Shown: positions 48,335 to 56,758 of the stretch, in pieces
Layout of the letters: each line of letters starts with the position of its first letter
Position numbering within the stretch: the first letter of the stretch is position 1
Notes under the pieces: model-generated
Databases searched by the model: none
Seen by the model: only the letters and a program-made list of their open reading frames with translations
What the model was told of the DNA's origin: nothing
Assembly (NCBI RefSeq): GCF_021233355.1
Contig: NZ_CP089507.1
Coordinates: 2,419,001-2,483,000, forward strand
Reading direction: 5' to 3'
Length of the DNA stretch: 64,000 nt
DNA from: Luteimonas fraxinea
Lineage (GTDB): Bacteria > Pseudomonadota > Gammaproteobacteria > Xanthomonadales > Xanthomonadaceae
Program-made: the position numbers and the translations under genes

Positions 48335-48362
48335 CAAAAAAAGGCGGCCCTCGGGCCGCCTT
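48335..48362 (-). terminator. Intrinsic terminator of the fasciclin gene
   Basis: On the minus strand AAGGCGGCCC-GA-GGGCCGCCTT is followed by TTTTTT. Strong; 51 bp past the fasciclin stop. Confidence 0.92.
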
Positions 48363-48412
48363 CTTCGTGTCTGCAAAACGGGTCGACCGTTTCGCAATCG
48401 GTGCCTGCGCCG

Positions 48413-49084
48413 TTACGGCATCAGCACCGTGTCGATCACGTGGATCACGCCATTGCTCTGACGCACGTCGGCCGTGGTCACACGGGCCACGTCGCCCTTG
48501 GCGTCGGTCAGCGTGACGGTCTGGCCATCCAGCCTCGCGGTCAGCTCGGCGCCCTCCACGGTCTTGAGCTTGGCGGTACCGCCACCGGCCTGGATCTGCT
48601 GCACCAGTGCGGCGGCGTCGATGTTGCCCGGCACCACGTGATAGGTCAGCACCTTGGTCAGGTCGGACTTCATTTCCGGCTTCAGCAGGCCGTCGACGGC
48701 ACCGGCCGGAAGCTTTTCGAACGCAGCGTTGGTCGGCGCGAACACGGTGAACGGACCCGGGCCCTTCAGCGTGTCGGCGAGACCGGCGGCCTGGACCGCG
48801 GCGACGAGCGTGGTGTGGTCCTTCGAGGTCGCGGCATTGGTGACGATGTCGCGGTCGGCGAACATCGGCGCACCGCCGACCATCGGGTTGTCGGTCTGCG
48901 CGGTGGCGTCGGCTTCGGCGGACATCGCCGGATCCGTGGCCGTGGCGACCGGCGGTGCTGTAACCGGGGCTTCGGCCGGCGGCGGCATCGTGGCAGCGGT
49001 GGAATCGGTGGCGGCGTCCTTCTGGCATGCAGTGAGGGCGGCGATCGAGGCGAGCAGCATCGTGGCGAGCAGAGTGCGCTTCAT
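48413..49084 (-). CDS. Fasciclin-domain lipoprotein
   Basis: 223 residues. Lipobox LTAC with Cys20. An Ala/Pro/Thr-rich linker (20-75) leads to one FAS1 domain: IVTNAATSKDHTTLVAAVQA, GPFTVFAPTNAAFEKLPAG, VLTYHVVPG and the final SNGVIHVIDTVLMP. FAS1 domains mediate adhesion. The flanking linker makes it likely to be surface or outer-membrane attached. Monocistronic. Confidence 0.9.
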   Translation of the reverse strand: MKRTLLATMLLASIAALTACQKDAATDSTAATMPPPAEAPVTAPPVATATDPAMSAEADATAQTDNPMVGGAPMFADRDIVTNAATSKDHTTLVAAVQAAGLADTLKGPGPFTVFAPTNAAFEKLPAGAVDGLLKPEMKSDLTKVLTYHVVPGNIDAAALVQQIQAGGGTAKLKTVEGAELTARLDGQTVTLTDAKGDVARVTTADVRQSNGVIHVIDTVLMP

Positions 49085-49236
49085 GGTGTTTTCTCAGAAA
49101 TCGTCCGGAGACGGTGAGGTGACCCGCCGCACATTGCGACGGATTCACCCCTCTCTACGCGACTGGAAGGCCCGCTGGATGCATCACGCGATCCTTACAT
49201 TTGCGGCGCTGCGGATGACGTCCGGGACGCGCCTGT

Positions 49237-49920
49237 TCAGTCCAGTAGCGGCTGCAGCGCGGGCCACACATGATCGAGCAGCTGCCCCTGCACTGCGGCG
49301 GTCGGGTGCAGGTTGTCGTCCTGGAAATTCCCGCGATCGCTGGCGATCGGTTCGAGCAGGAACGGCAGCAACGCGGTGTCGAAGGTCTTCGCCAGCAGGC
49401 GGTAGTTGTCCTCGAAGCCGCGCGTGTAATCGGCGCCGAGGTTCGGCGGCATGCGCATGCCGACCAAGAGCACCTTGGCGCCCACGTGCTGGGACGCACC
49501 GATCATCCGCGCGAGGTTGCGACGCGCGTCCGCCAGCGGCAGGCCGCGCAGGCCGTCGTTGGCACCGAGCGCGATGATCACGATGTCGGGCTGCTCGCGG
49601 ACCACTGTTTCGGAAATCCGCGACGCTCCGCCGGCACTGGTCTCGCCGGAGATGCTCGCGTTGACCACGCGCCAGCCGGGCGCATCGCGCTGCAGGCGCT
49701 GCTGCAGCTGCGACACCCAGCCTTCGCCAGCGGACATGCCGTAGCCCGCGGAGAGTGAATCACCCATGACCAGAATGGTCTTTGCCGCGCCACCGGGCTG
49801 CGCTGCAGGTGCCGCCGACTGCGCATGTGCTAGAACTGGCAGGGCCAGCAGGCACGCCAACATCCAGCGCATCCACCGCGCTTGCATCCGGCGGCGCGCG
49901 GCCGCAGTTCCCTCAATCAT
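49237..49920 (-). CDS. TesA-like GDSL arylesterase/lysophospholipase
   Basis: About 227 residues from ATG 49920, supported by GGAG upstream; ATG 49887 is an alternative giving the tight signal peptide MRWMLACLLALPVLAHA. SGNH hydrolase blocks: VMGDSLSAGYG (Ser), ASISGETSAGG (Gly), LGANDGLRG (Asn) and DNLHPTAAVQ (Asp/His). It cleaves thioesters and lysophospholipids in the periplasm. It is divergent from the ABC pair, the same arrangement as tesA with ybbA-ybbP in E. coli. Confidence 0.9.
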   Translation of the reverse strand: MIEGTAAARRRMQARWMRWMLACLLALPVLAHAQSAAPAAQPGGAAKTILVMGDSLSAGYGMSAGEGWVSQLQQRLQRDAPGWRVVNASISGETSAGGASRISETVVREQPDIVIIALGANDGLRGLPLADARRNLARMIGASQHVGAKVLLVGMRMPPNLGADYTRGFEDNYRLLAKTFDTALLPFLLEPIASDRGNFQDDNLHPTAAVQGQLLDHVWPALQPLLD

Positions 49921-49999
49921 TCCCACATCTCCGGTCGGTCCGGCGACGCCGCTGCTTGGCGACGTGCGCGGCGCTGGTTCGAAACATCGAAGGATATCT

Positions 50000-50725
50000 A
50001 TGCACGACGGCACCCCCACGCAAGATGAAACCGAACGCGCCGGTCATGCACTCGACGTCACGGAACTGGGCAAGCGGGTCGCACTGCCGTCGGGCGAGCT
50101 GACCATCCTGCAGGACGTCGCGTTCCGCATCGGCCACGGCGACACGGTGGCGATCGTCGGCGCGTCGGGTTCGGGCAAGAGCACGCTGCTGTCGTTGCTT
50201 GCCGGTCTGGATACGCCGAGTACCGGCACCGTCGTGCTAGACGGCGCGCCGATCTCGACGCTCGACGAGGACGGCCGCGCGAAGGTGCGCGGCGAGAAGG
50301 TCGGCTTCGTGTTCCAGAGCTTCCAGCTGCTGCCGTCACTGACTGCGCTGGAGAACGTGATGCTGCCGCTCGAGTTGCGCGGCGATCGCGAAGTGGAAGG
50401 TCCGGCGCGCGACGTGCTCGCGCGCGTGGGCTTGGCCGAGCGCCTCGGCCATTACCCGCGTCAGCTCTCCGGCGGCGAGCAGCAGCGCGTGGCACTGGCG
50501 CGCGCGTTCGTGACCCGGCCGTCGCTGCTGTTCGCCGACGAACCCACCGGCAACCTCGACACCGCGACCGGCCAGTCGATCATCGAACTGCTGTTCGCGC
50601 TCAACGCCGACGCCGGCACCACGCTGGTGCTGGTCACCCACGACGACCATCTGGCGCAGCGCTGCAAGCGCCGCCTGCGCATCGACAGCGGTCGTCTGGT
50701 CGCCGACGAGGCGATGACCGCATGA
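50000..50725 (+). CDS. ABC transporter ATPase, YbbA/LolD-like
   Basis: 241 residues from ATG 50000, preceded by AAGGA. Walker A GASGSGKST, Q-loop VFQSFQLLP, signature LSGGEQQRVALARAF, Walker B LLFADEPTGNLD, and switch His VTHDD. It belongs to the MacB/LolD (type VII) group and pairs with the FtsX-type permease downstream, whose ATG it overlaps by 4 bp. Confidence 0.93.
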   Translation: MHDGTPTQDETERAGHALDVTELGKRVALPSGELTILQDVAFRIGHGDTVAIVGASGSGKSTLLSLLAGLDTPSTGTVVLDGAPISTLDEDGRAKVRGEKVGFVFQSFQLLPSLTALENVMLPLELRGDREVEGPARDVLARVGLAERLGHYPRQLSGGEQQRVALARAFVTRPSLLFADEPTGNLDTATGQSIIELLFALNADAGTTLVLVTHDDHLAQRCKRRLRIDSGRLVADEAMTA

Positions 50726-53250
50726 GGACCGCCGCGCTCGCGTGGCGCCAGCTGCGCCGCGATTTCAAGTCCGGCGACATCCGCATCCTGTTCGCCGCAT
50801 TGGTACTCGCGGTCGTCGCGGTGACTGCAGTGGGCTTCGTCACCGATCGCGCCGAACGCGCGCTGGCGATCGAAGCCAACCGTCTGCTCGGCGGCGATGC
50901 GGTTGTGCGCGGCGACGCGCCGATCGAAGGTGCGATCCGCGAGGCGTCCAATGCCGCGGGTCTCGAAGCCGTCGACACGATCGAACTCGACAGCATGATC
51001 CGCGTCGGCGCGGGCGACACCGCGAATCTGCAACTGGGCGACGTGCGCGCGCTCGGTGATGGTTTCCCGCTGCGCGGCAGTTTCCGCATCGCCGGCGCCG
51101 ACGGCGTCGAACGCGACGCCGAGGCTGTGCCCGAACCCGGCACCGCGTGGATGAGCCGCGCCGGCGCCGACACGCTGGGCGCGTCGGTCGGCGACACCGT
51201 GTTCCTCGGCGACCGCAGTTTCCGCCTGACCGCGCTGGTGCTGCAGGAGCCGGATGCGTCGATCGATTACTTCAACGTCGCGCCGAAGGTCTTCCTGCAC
51301 CTGTCCGATCTCGAGGCGACGGGCCTGATCCAGCCGGGCAGTCGCATCCGCTATCGCCTGGTGATCGCTGGTGACGCGAACGCCGTCGATGGCTTCGCCA
51401 CGGTCGCGCGCGCGAACATCGGCCGCGGCCAGCGAGTGGAAACCATCGGCGACGCGCGGCCGGAAGTGCGCTCCTCGCTCGATCGCGCCGGCCGCTTCCT
51501 CGGCCTTGCTGCGCTGGTGTCGGTGATCCTCGCCGCGGTCGCCGTGGCGATGGCCGCGCGCCAGCATTCGGCGCGGCATCTGACCTCCGTCGCGGTGATG
51601 CGCTGCATGGGCGCGCAGCAGCGCACGCTGGTCGGCATCCATGTCGGCGAACTGCTGCTGCTTGGCGTGATCGCCTGCACGCTGGGCGTCGTCATCGCCT
51701 TCGGTCTGCAGTGGGGCATCGGCCGCTGGCTGGAATCGTTGCTGGGCCTGTCGATTCCGTCGGCGGGGCTGATGCCGGCGTTGCAGGGTTACGGCGTCGG
51801 CCTCGTCGTGCTGATGGCGTTCGGCGCGCCGCCGGTGCTCGCACTGCGCCGCGTGCCGGCGCTGCGCGTGCTGCGGCGTGATCTGGGTGGTTTCGAGCCG
51901 AGCGCATGGCTGGTCGGCGGCGCCGGGTTCGTCGGTCTCGCCGCGCTGCTGTGGTGGAAGGCCGGCTCGGCGACGCTCGGTGGCGCGATGCTCGCGGGTA
52001 TCGCGGCGACGTTCGCCGTGCTCGCACTGCTGGCCTGGGGTCTGATTTTGCTGGTGCGCGCGCTGCGCACGCGGCTGCGCGGTAGCCTGCGTTACGGCCT
52101 GGCCAACGTGAGCCGGCGCGCGGGCACCAGCGTCGCGCAGGTCACCGCGCTCGGCCTCGGCCTGATGGCGCTGCTGCTGCTGACCTTCGTGCGCACCGAT
52201 CTGCTCGACCGCTGGCAGCTCGCGATCGGCCAGGACGCGCCGAACCGCTTCATCATCAATGTGCAGCCGGACCAGCTCGATCCGGTGCGCGCCTTCATCG
52301 CCGATCAGGGCGTCGATGCGCCGGCGCTGTTCCCGATGATCCGCGCGCGTCTGGTCGAACGGAACGGCGAACCTGTGCGCGGTGAGGACTACGCCGGCCG
52401 CAGCGGCGACGAAGCGCAGGACCGCCAGGCGCAGCGTCGTGCAGAACGCGAATTCAACCTGTCGATGCAGAGCGATCTGCGCGACGACAACCGGGTCACT
52501 GCAGGCACGTTCTGGGGTGACACCGCGCCGGCGACGCCGGAGATCTCGGTCGAGGAAGGTTTCGCGAAGGATCTCGGCTGGCAGCTCGGCGACCGCATCG
52601 TCTTCGACATCGCCGGCCAGCGTTTCGAAGCGCCGATCACCAGCTTCCGCAGCATCGAATGGGAGAGCTTCCGGCCGAACTTCTTCGTCGTCGCCTCCCC
52701 CGGCGCGCTGGATGCGTATCCCGCCAGCCACATCACCGCGGTCCGCGTGCCGCCGGATACGCCGCGCTTCACCGCCGATCTGGTGCAGCAGTTCCCGAAC
52801 CTGTCGGTGGTCGACATCGACGCGGTGCTGACCCAGGTGCGCAGCACCGCCGACCAGGTGTCGACGGTGGTGCAGGTGGTGTTCTGGTTCTCGCTCGCCG
52901 CCGGCGTGCTGGTGCTGCTGGCGGCGGTGAGCGCCAGCCAGGACGAGCGCCTGCTCGAAGGCGGCGTGATGCGCGTGCTCGGCGGCAAGCGGGCGCAGCT
53001 GCGACTGGCGCAGGCATCGGAGTTCGCGGCGATCGGCCTGCTCGCGGGACTGGTGGCATCGATTGCGGCCTCGGTACTGGCCGGCGTGATCGCGGTGCAG
53101 GTGTTCGACCTGCCGTGGACGCCGAACTGGGCGCTGGCCGCGGTTGGCGGTGGCATCGGCGTGCTGATGACCTTGCTGGCCGGCCTGTGGGCGACGCGCA
53201 AGGTGCTGGATGCACCGCCTTCAGTGACGCTGCGCGCGCTGCAGGACTGA
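50722..53250 (+). CDS. FtsX-type ABC permease, YbbP-like
   Basis: 842 residues. TM1 at about 25-45, a long periplasmic MacB-PCD-like domain, then three helices near 258-275 (LAALVSVILAAVAVAMAAR), a second cluster and a final helix set near 690-835 (VVFWFSLAAGVLVLLAAVSA). Two FtsX domains. The group moves or extracts lipids or lipoproteins by mechanotransmission rather than crossing solutes; the exact substrate of YbbAP is not settled. Coupled to the ATPase. Confidence 0.9.
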   Translation: MRTAALAWRQLRRDFKSGDIRILFAALVLAVVAVTAVGFVTDRAERALAIEANRLLGGDAVVRGDAPIEGAIREASNAAGLEAVDTIELDSMIRVGAGDTANLQLGDVRALGDGFPLRGSFRIAGADGVERDAEAVPEPGTAWMSRAGADTLGASVGDTVFLGDRSFRLTALVLQEPDASIDYFNVAPKVFLHLSDLEATGLIQPGSRIRYRLVIAGDANAVDGFATVARANIGRGQRVETIGDARPEVRSSLDRAGRFLGLAALVSVILAAVAVAMAARQHSARHLTSVAVMRCMGAQQRTLVGIHVGELLLLGVIACTLGVVIAFGLQWGIGRWLESLLGLSIPSAGLMPALQGYGVGLVVLMAFGAPPVLALRRVPALRVLRRDLGGFEPSAWLVGGAGFVGLAALLWWKAGSATLGGAMLAGIAATFAVLALLAWGLILLVRALRTRLRGSLRYGLANVSRRAGTSVAQVTALGLGLMALLLLTFVRTDLLDRWQLAIGQDAPNRFIINVQPDQLDPVRAFIADQGVDAPALFPMIRARLVERNGEPVRGEDYAGRSGDEAQDRQAQRRAEREFNLSMQSDLRDDNRVTAGTFWGDTAPATPEISVEEGFAKDLGWQLGDRIVFDIAGQRFEAPITSFRSIEWESFRPNFFVVASPGALDAYPASHITAVRVPPDTPRFTADLVQQFPNLSVVDIDAVLTQVRSTADQVSTVVQVVFWFSLAAGVLVLLAAVSASQDERLLEGGVMRVLGGKRAQLRLAQASEFAAIGLLAGLVASIAASVLAGVIAVQVFDLPWTPNWALAAVGGGIGVLMTLLAGLWATRKVLDAPPSVTLRALQD

Positions 53251-53269
53251 TCGACGACGCGCCGCGCGC

Positions 53270-53902
53270 TCAGCGTGCGGCGCGCATCGGCACGATCCAC
53301 AGCGCCAGCGCGCCGAGCAGGGTGCCGGCGACGGCATCGGCGATGTCGTGCTGCCAGGTCGTCAATGTCGACAGCAGGATCAGGGCGCACCACGCGTGCC
53401 AGAGCATTCGCGCTGCACGGTGTGGGCGGAGCGCGACGCTACCCGCGCGCCACACCAGCACGAGGACCGCCGCATGCAGCGACGGCGCCATGTTCACCGG
53501 CTGCTCGAATGCACGCAGCTGCTCGAACAGCGCGCCGCTGACGCCGGATACGTCGGGCGCGTCGCGCACCGCGGCCGTCGGCCAGAGCCGGAAGACGAGG
53601 AAGCAGATGGTCTGCACCAGCGCGATGCGCGCCGCGTGCACGCGCAGGGCGCGCACGTGTTCGAACGCGAAGAACGCGCAGGGGTAGAGCAGGTTGAGAC
53701 TGAGGTAGGGCCAGATCGTCCAGCCCAGGAACGGCACGCGCGCATCCCAAGAGCCATGCAGCGAATGCGGCGCGGGCTGCGCGGCCGCCCACTGGTTGGT
53801 CAGCGAATAGCCGACCACGAAATACGTGCCGAGACCGCAGGCCCACATCAGGGCTTCGCGCCAGGGATGGAGGTCGTGGGCGGCGTCGGGCGTCGGGGGC
53901 AC
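53270..53902 (-). CDS. PAP2-family (Aur1/inositol-phosphotransferase-like) phosphatase
   Basis: 210 residues from a GTG at 53902. About five membrane helices. Conserved PAP2 residues appear as PSLHAAVLVLVW and TTWQHDIADAVAGTLLG with the catalytic Ser-His and His-Asp pairs. The N-terminal KX6RP motif is not obvious, as in the Aur1-like subgroup. Acts on lipid phosphates in the membrane. It is divergent from the azole cluster, 75 bp away, so a link is possible but not shown. Confidence 0.8.
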   Translation of the reverse strand: MPPTPDAAHDLHPWREALMWACGLGTYFVVGYSLTNQWAAAQPAPHSLHGSWDARVPFLGWTIWPYLSLNLLYPCAFFAFEHVRALRVHAARIALVQTICFLVFRLWPTAAVRDAPDVSGVSGALFEQLRAFEQPVNMAPSLHAAVLVLVWRAGSVALRPHRAARMLWHAWCALILLSTLTTWQHDIADAVAGTLLGALALWIVPMRAAR

Positions 53903-53977
53903 GGCGCCACGCTAGCAGATCGGCACGCGCGCCAGCCGCTATCCTCGCGGCCTCGACACGACGCAGCCGGAGGCAAG

Positions 53978-54832
53978 GTGCAGCACGACATCGCCCGGTG
54001 GCACGGCTGGATCAACAACCCGGCGTGGACGCTGTTCGCGCAGTCACAGGACGACGCCACGCTGCTGCTGGTCTCCGGCGGCGCGGATGCGCTGTACGTC
54101 GTCGACGAGGCGCAGGGCGTGGACGCGATCGACCGCATCGTCGCGGCGTGGCAGGCCGATGCGCTTGCGCCACTGGTCGACGATGCTGCCTGCGGCGCCG
54201 CGGTGCGTCAGCTCGTGCGGCTCGGTGTGCTGGTGCCGCCGAGTGCGCTCGCATCGCCTGCGCGCATCGCGCTCGCGTGGCTCGGCACGCCGATGCCTGC
54301 ACTGGAGGCGGCGTTCGATGCGATGTCCGATACAAGCGGGGCGACGCGTGTCGATGCGGACGCTGCATCTGTGCAACTGGTGGTGCGCACGGATGCGTTG
54401 TGGTCGGATGCACTCGCGACGTACCGCGATGCGATGCCGGCGGTGCCGCATCTGTTCGTCGATGTCGCCTACCATCGCACGCTCGGTGTCGGTCCCTACG
54501 TCGTACCCGGCGACACCGCCTGCGTGTACTGCCTCGGCAACCGCGTGATCCGGCGCTGGGGTGATCCGCCGATGCCGCACCGCCCGTCGGTCGCCAAGGA
54601 CGTGGCGCGGGTCGCAGCCCTGATCGCGCCGGTGCTGCGTGACGCGACGAGCCTGCTGCCGTTTCTCGAACACGCGGTGAGCCTCGACCTGTCCACGCTC
54701 GCCAGCACCCGCGAACGCGTCGTGCGGCTGCCTTGGTGTCCAGCGTGTCGCCCTGGCATGCGCGCGCCGTCGCCGCTGGTGCTGCCGTGGATCGATGCAT
54801 CCCCCGGTGCCGGCACCGCATCGCCCCGCTAG
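53978..54832 (+). CDS. TOMM cyclodehydratase C protein (ocin-ThiF-like, RRE-bearing)
   Basis: 284 residues from GTG 53978 after GGAGG. It presents the precursor to YcaO. The N-terminal ~90 residues match the winged-helix RiPP recognition element of C proteins; the rest is a degenerate E1/ThiF fold without the GxGxxG ATP site. The structural zinc cysteines are visible: Cys182/Cys185 (ACVYCLGN) and Cys254/Cys257 (PWCPACRPG). The TIGR03882-type C proteins have this layout. It opens the operon: C, membrane protein, YcaO, SagB-like. Confidence 0.8.
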   Translation: MQHDIARWHGWINNPAWTLFAQSQDDATLLLVSGGADALYVVDEAQGVDAIDRIVAAWQADALAPLVDDAACGAAVRQLVRLGVLVPPSALASPARIALAWLGTPMPALEAAFDAMSDTSGATRVDADAASVQLVVRTDALWSDALATYRDAMPAVPHLFVDVAYHRTLGVGPYVVPGDTACVYCLGNRVIRRWGDPPMPHRPSVAKDVARVAALIAPVLRDATSLLPFLEHAVSLDLSTLASTRERVVRLPWCPACRPGMRAPSPLVLPWIDASPGAGTASPR

Positions 54833-54879
54833 TATCTGCACACCCCATCCGCTGGATGCGGTCCGATATGGAGTGCGCG

Positions 54880-55407
54880 ATGTACCGACTGCCGTCCCAG
54901 TTCGATCCCACCGCGCGTCACGATGGTCTGTCGGCCGCCGGTGGCGGCTCGACGACGACGACCTGCAGTTCCTGCATCGTCACGCTGGGCGTGGGTTCTT
55001 TCGTCACCGCGCAACTGTTCGTCGCCAACACGCCGCGGATCGATCCCGAACTGCCCAGTGCTGCGGACGCCGCGGTGATCCGCGATACGCCGGAGACATC
55101 GGCGACCACGACGCCGCCGAGCGACGCGGTGGTACACCCCGCGCCCTCGCGTCGCAAGCTGATGCTGGTGGGACTGTTCTCGATGGTGATCGCGAGTCTC
55201 GCAGGCCTGATGTCGGGGACGATGACCACCGTCTTCCTGCTCTCTCCAATCGTCGGTCTCGCGGTCTTCATCGCCCTGTACTGCTGGGCCTACGAGCGCA
55301 CCGGACGCAGCCCGGCACGCGGCGCGTTGATCGCGGTCGCGGTGCTGGTCTGCGCCGCGATCGGTGCGGCCATCGAGATGTGGATGTGGCTGGCCGCCAT
55401 CGGATGA
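54880..55407 (+). CDS. Membrane protein with heterocyclisable S/T/C run; putative TOMM substrate
   Basis: 175 residues from ATG 54880 (GGAG six bases before it). The N-terminus (MYRLPSQFDPTARHDGLSAA, then GGG) looks like a short leader, followed by STTTTCSSC at 24-32, nine residues in a row that a YcaO/SagB set could turn into thiazoles and (methyl)oxazoles. A hydrophobic stretch (33-49) and a Pro/Thr/Ser-rich linker come next, then three membrane helices (about 94-117, 119-136, 148-173). It lies between the C-protein and YcaO genes with 47- and 35-bp gaps. I do not know the family. Alternatives: an immunity or export protein whose Cys/Ser run is coincidental. Confidence 0.55.
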   Translation: MYRLPSQFDPTARHDGLSAAGGGSTTTTCSSCIVTLGVGSFVTAQLFVANTPRIDPELPSAADAAVIRDTPETSATTTPPSDAVVHPAPSRRKLMLVGLFSMVIASLAGLMSGTMTTVFLLSPIVGLAVFIALYCWAYERTGRSPARGALIAVAVLVCAAIGAAIEMWMWLAAIG

Positions 55408-55442
55408 CGGCGGCCGGGCACCGGTCGACGCGGATCGGCTGA

Positions 55443-56747
55443 GTGCGGACGCTGTCCGATCATCTGCTGCACAGCGTGGCCGGCGCGCGCTGCGGCGTGG
55501 TCCTGCCCGCGCATGCGTTGCAGGCGGAACCCTGCGACGACATCGGCCCGTTGTTCGACGGTCTGCGCGTGCACAACGCGGCGACGCCCGCCGATCCGGC
55601 CAATCCATGGCAGACGGCATCCGGCGCCGTGGCGCTCGATGCGGGTGGCGCGGCCAGCGGTGCGATCGCCGAAGCGCTGGAGCGCATCGCCGCGGCGCAG
55701 GCCACGTTCGAGGTGCGGCCTCGCCGTGAGATTCCCGCTGACGCGCGGCTCGACGATGCGAAGTTCGCACTGTTCTCCGATGCGCAGCGCGCCAAGCCGG
55801 AATTCCCGTGGCCGATGCCGCAGACCGATGACGATCTGCTCGCCGAAGTGCATGCGCTCCGCGACAACCGCGCCGTGTGGGTGCCGCAGGAACTGGTCGG
55901 CCTCGGTCCGCGCCAGGGTGAGGCGCGCATGCCGTCGACATCGAGCGGACTGGCCGCATGGCGTGACACACAAGGCGGACCGTGGCTTGCCGTGTTGCGC
56001 GCGGCGCAGGAACTGCTGGAGCGCGACGCGCTCGCGGTGACGTGGTCGAACGGACTCGGCGGTCGCACCGTGGAATTGCCTGCGGAGTGGCGGACCTTCG
56101 TGGCCGCGCGTGGCGGCACGCTGAGCGCGTTCGAACTCACCCAGCACTGGAATCCGCATCCGGTGGTCGCGGTCGCAGGCAGTCTGCCGTTCGAAGGCCG
56201 ACCGCGTTACGTGATGGGTATCGCCTGCCGCGCGCATCGTGGCGAAGCGCTGCACAAGGCGCTGCTGGAATGGGTGCAGGCACTGACATTCGCGGCCTGG
56301 CTGGTCGGCAGGCAAGGCGACACCCTGCCGCGTACGCCGATGGCACTGCGCCGATTCGACGAACACGCCGCGTTCTACACGCTGCGCCCCGAGCTGTGGG
56401 CGCAGACGCCGCTGCACGCGCATGCGGCGCCGAGCGGCCTGCGGATCGATGCAAGGGATGTGCATGCACGCAGCACGCCTGCGGGCGACGCGGCCGCGCA
56501 ACTGCAGACATTGAACGCGGCGTTGGGGCATGCCGGCATCGCGTTGTTCTATCGCGAGCTGACCACGCGTGATGTCGCGGCTGCCGGCCTGCGCGTCATG
56601 CGCGTGCTGTCGCCGCAGCTCACCGGCCTGCATGCGGACGAGCGCGCGCCGTTCCTCGGCGGTCGATGCCGTGATGTCGCCTGGCGGTATCCCGGCGCGG
56701 CGTCGCATGGCGCCTGGCCCAATCCACTGCCGCACCCCCTCGGCTGA
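55443..56747 (+). CDS. YcaO azoline-forming cyclodehydratase (SagD-like)
   Basis: 434 residues, GTG start at 55443. ATP-binding glutamates are seen in GAIAEALERIA (Glu77, Glu80), AQELLERDAL (Glu190, Glu193) and KALLEWVQAL (Glu276). The C-terminus is PNPLPHPLG (426-434), the proline-rich PxPxP tail that marks azoline-forming YcaO enzymes and is needed for activity in the known cases. It uses ATP to activate backbone amides and close Cys/Ser/Thr rings on a peptide presented by the C protein. Divergent from thioamide and non-TOMM YcaOs, which lack the tail. Confidence 0.9.
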   Translation: MRTLSDHLLHSVAGARCGVVLPAHALQAEPCDDIGPLFDGLRVHNAATPADPANPWQTASGAVALDAGGAASGAIAEALERIAAAQATFEVRPRREIPADARLDDAKFALFSDAQRAKPEFPWPMPQTDDDLLAEVHALRDNRAVWVPQELVGLGPRQGEARMPSTSSGLAAWRDTQGGPWLAVLRAAQELLERDALAVTWSNGLGGRTVELPAEWRTFVAARGGTLSAFELTQHWNPHPVVAVAGSLPFEGRPRYVMGIACRAHRGEALHKALLEWVQALTFAAWLVGRQGDTLPRTPMALRRFDEHAAFYTLRPELWAQTPLHAHAAPSGLRIDARDVHARSTPAGDAAAQLQTLNAALGHAGIALFYRELTTRDVAAAGLRVMRVLSPQLTGLHADERAPFLGGRCRDVAWRYPGAASHGAWPNPLPHPLG

Positions 56748-56758
56748 CCGGAGTTCTG

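Noticed and set aside
54733..54879. Upstream starts for the membrane protein in the azole operon
   Set aside because: They would lengthen it by 49 residues of C-protein shadow; GGAG before ATG 54880 fixes the start.
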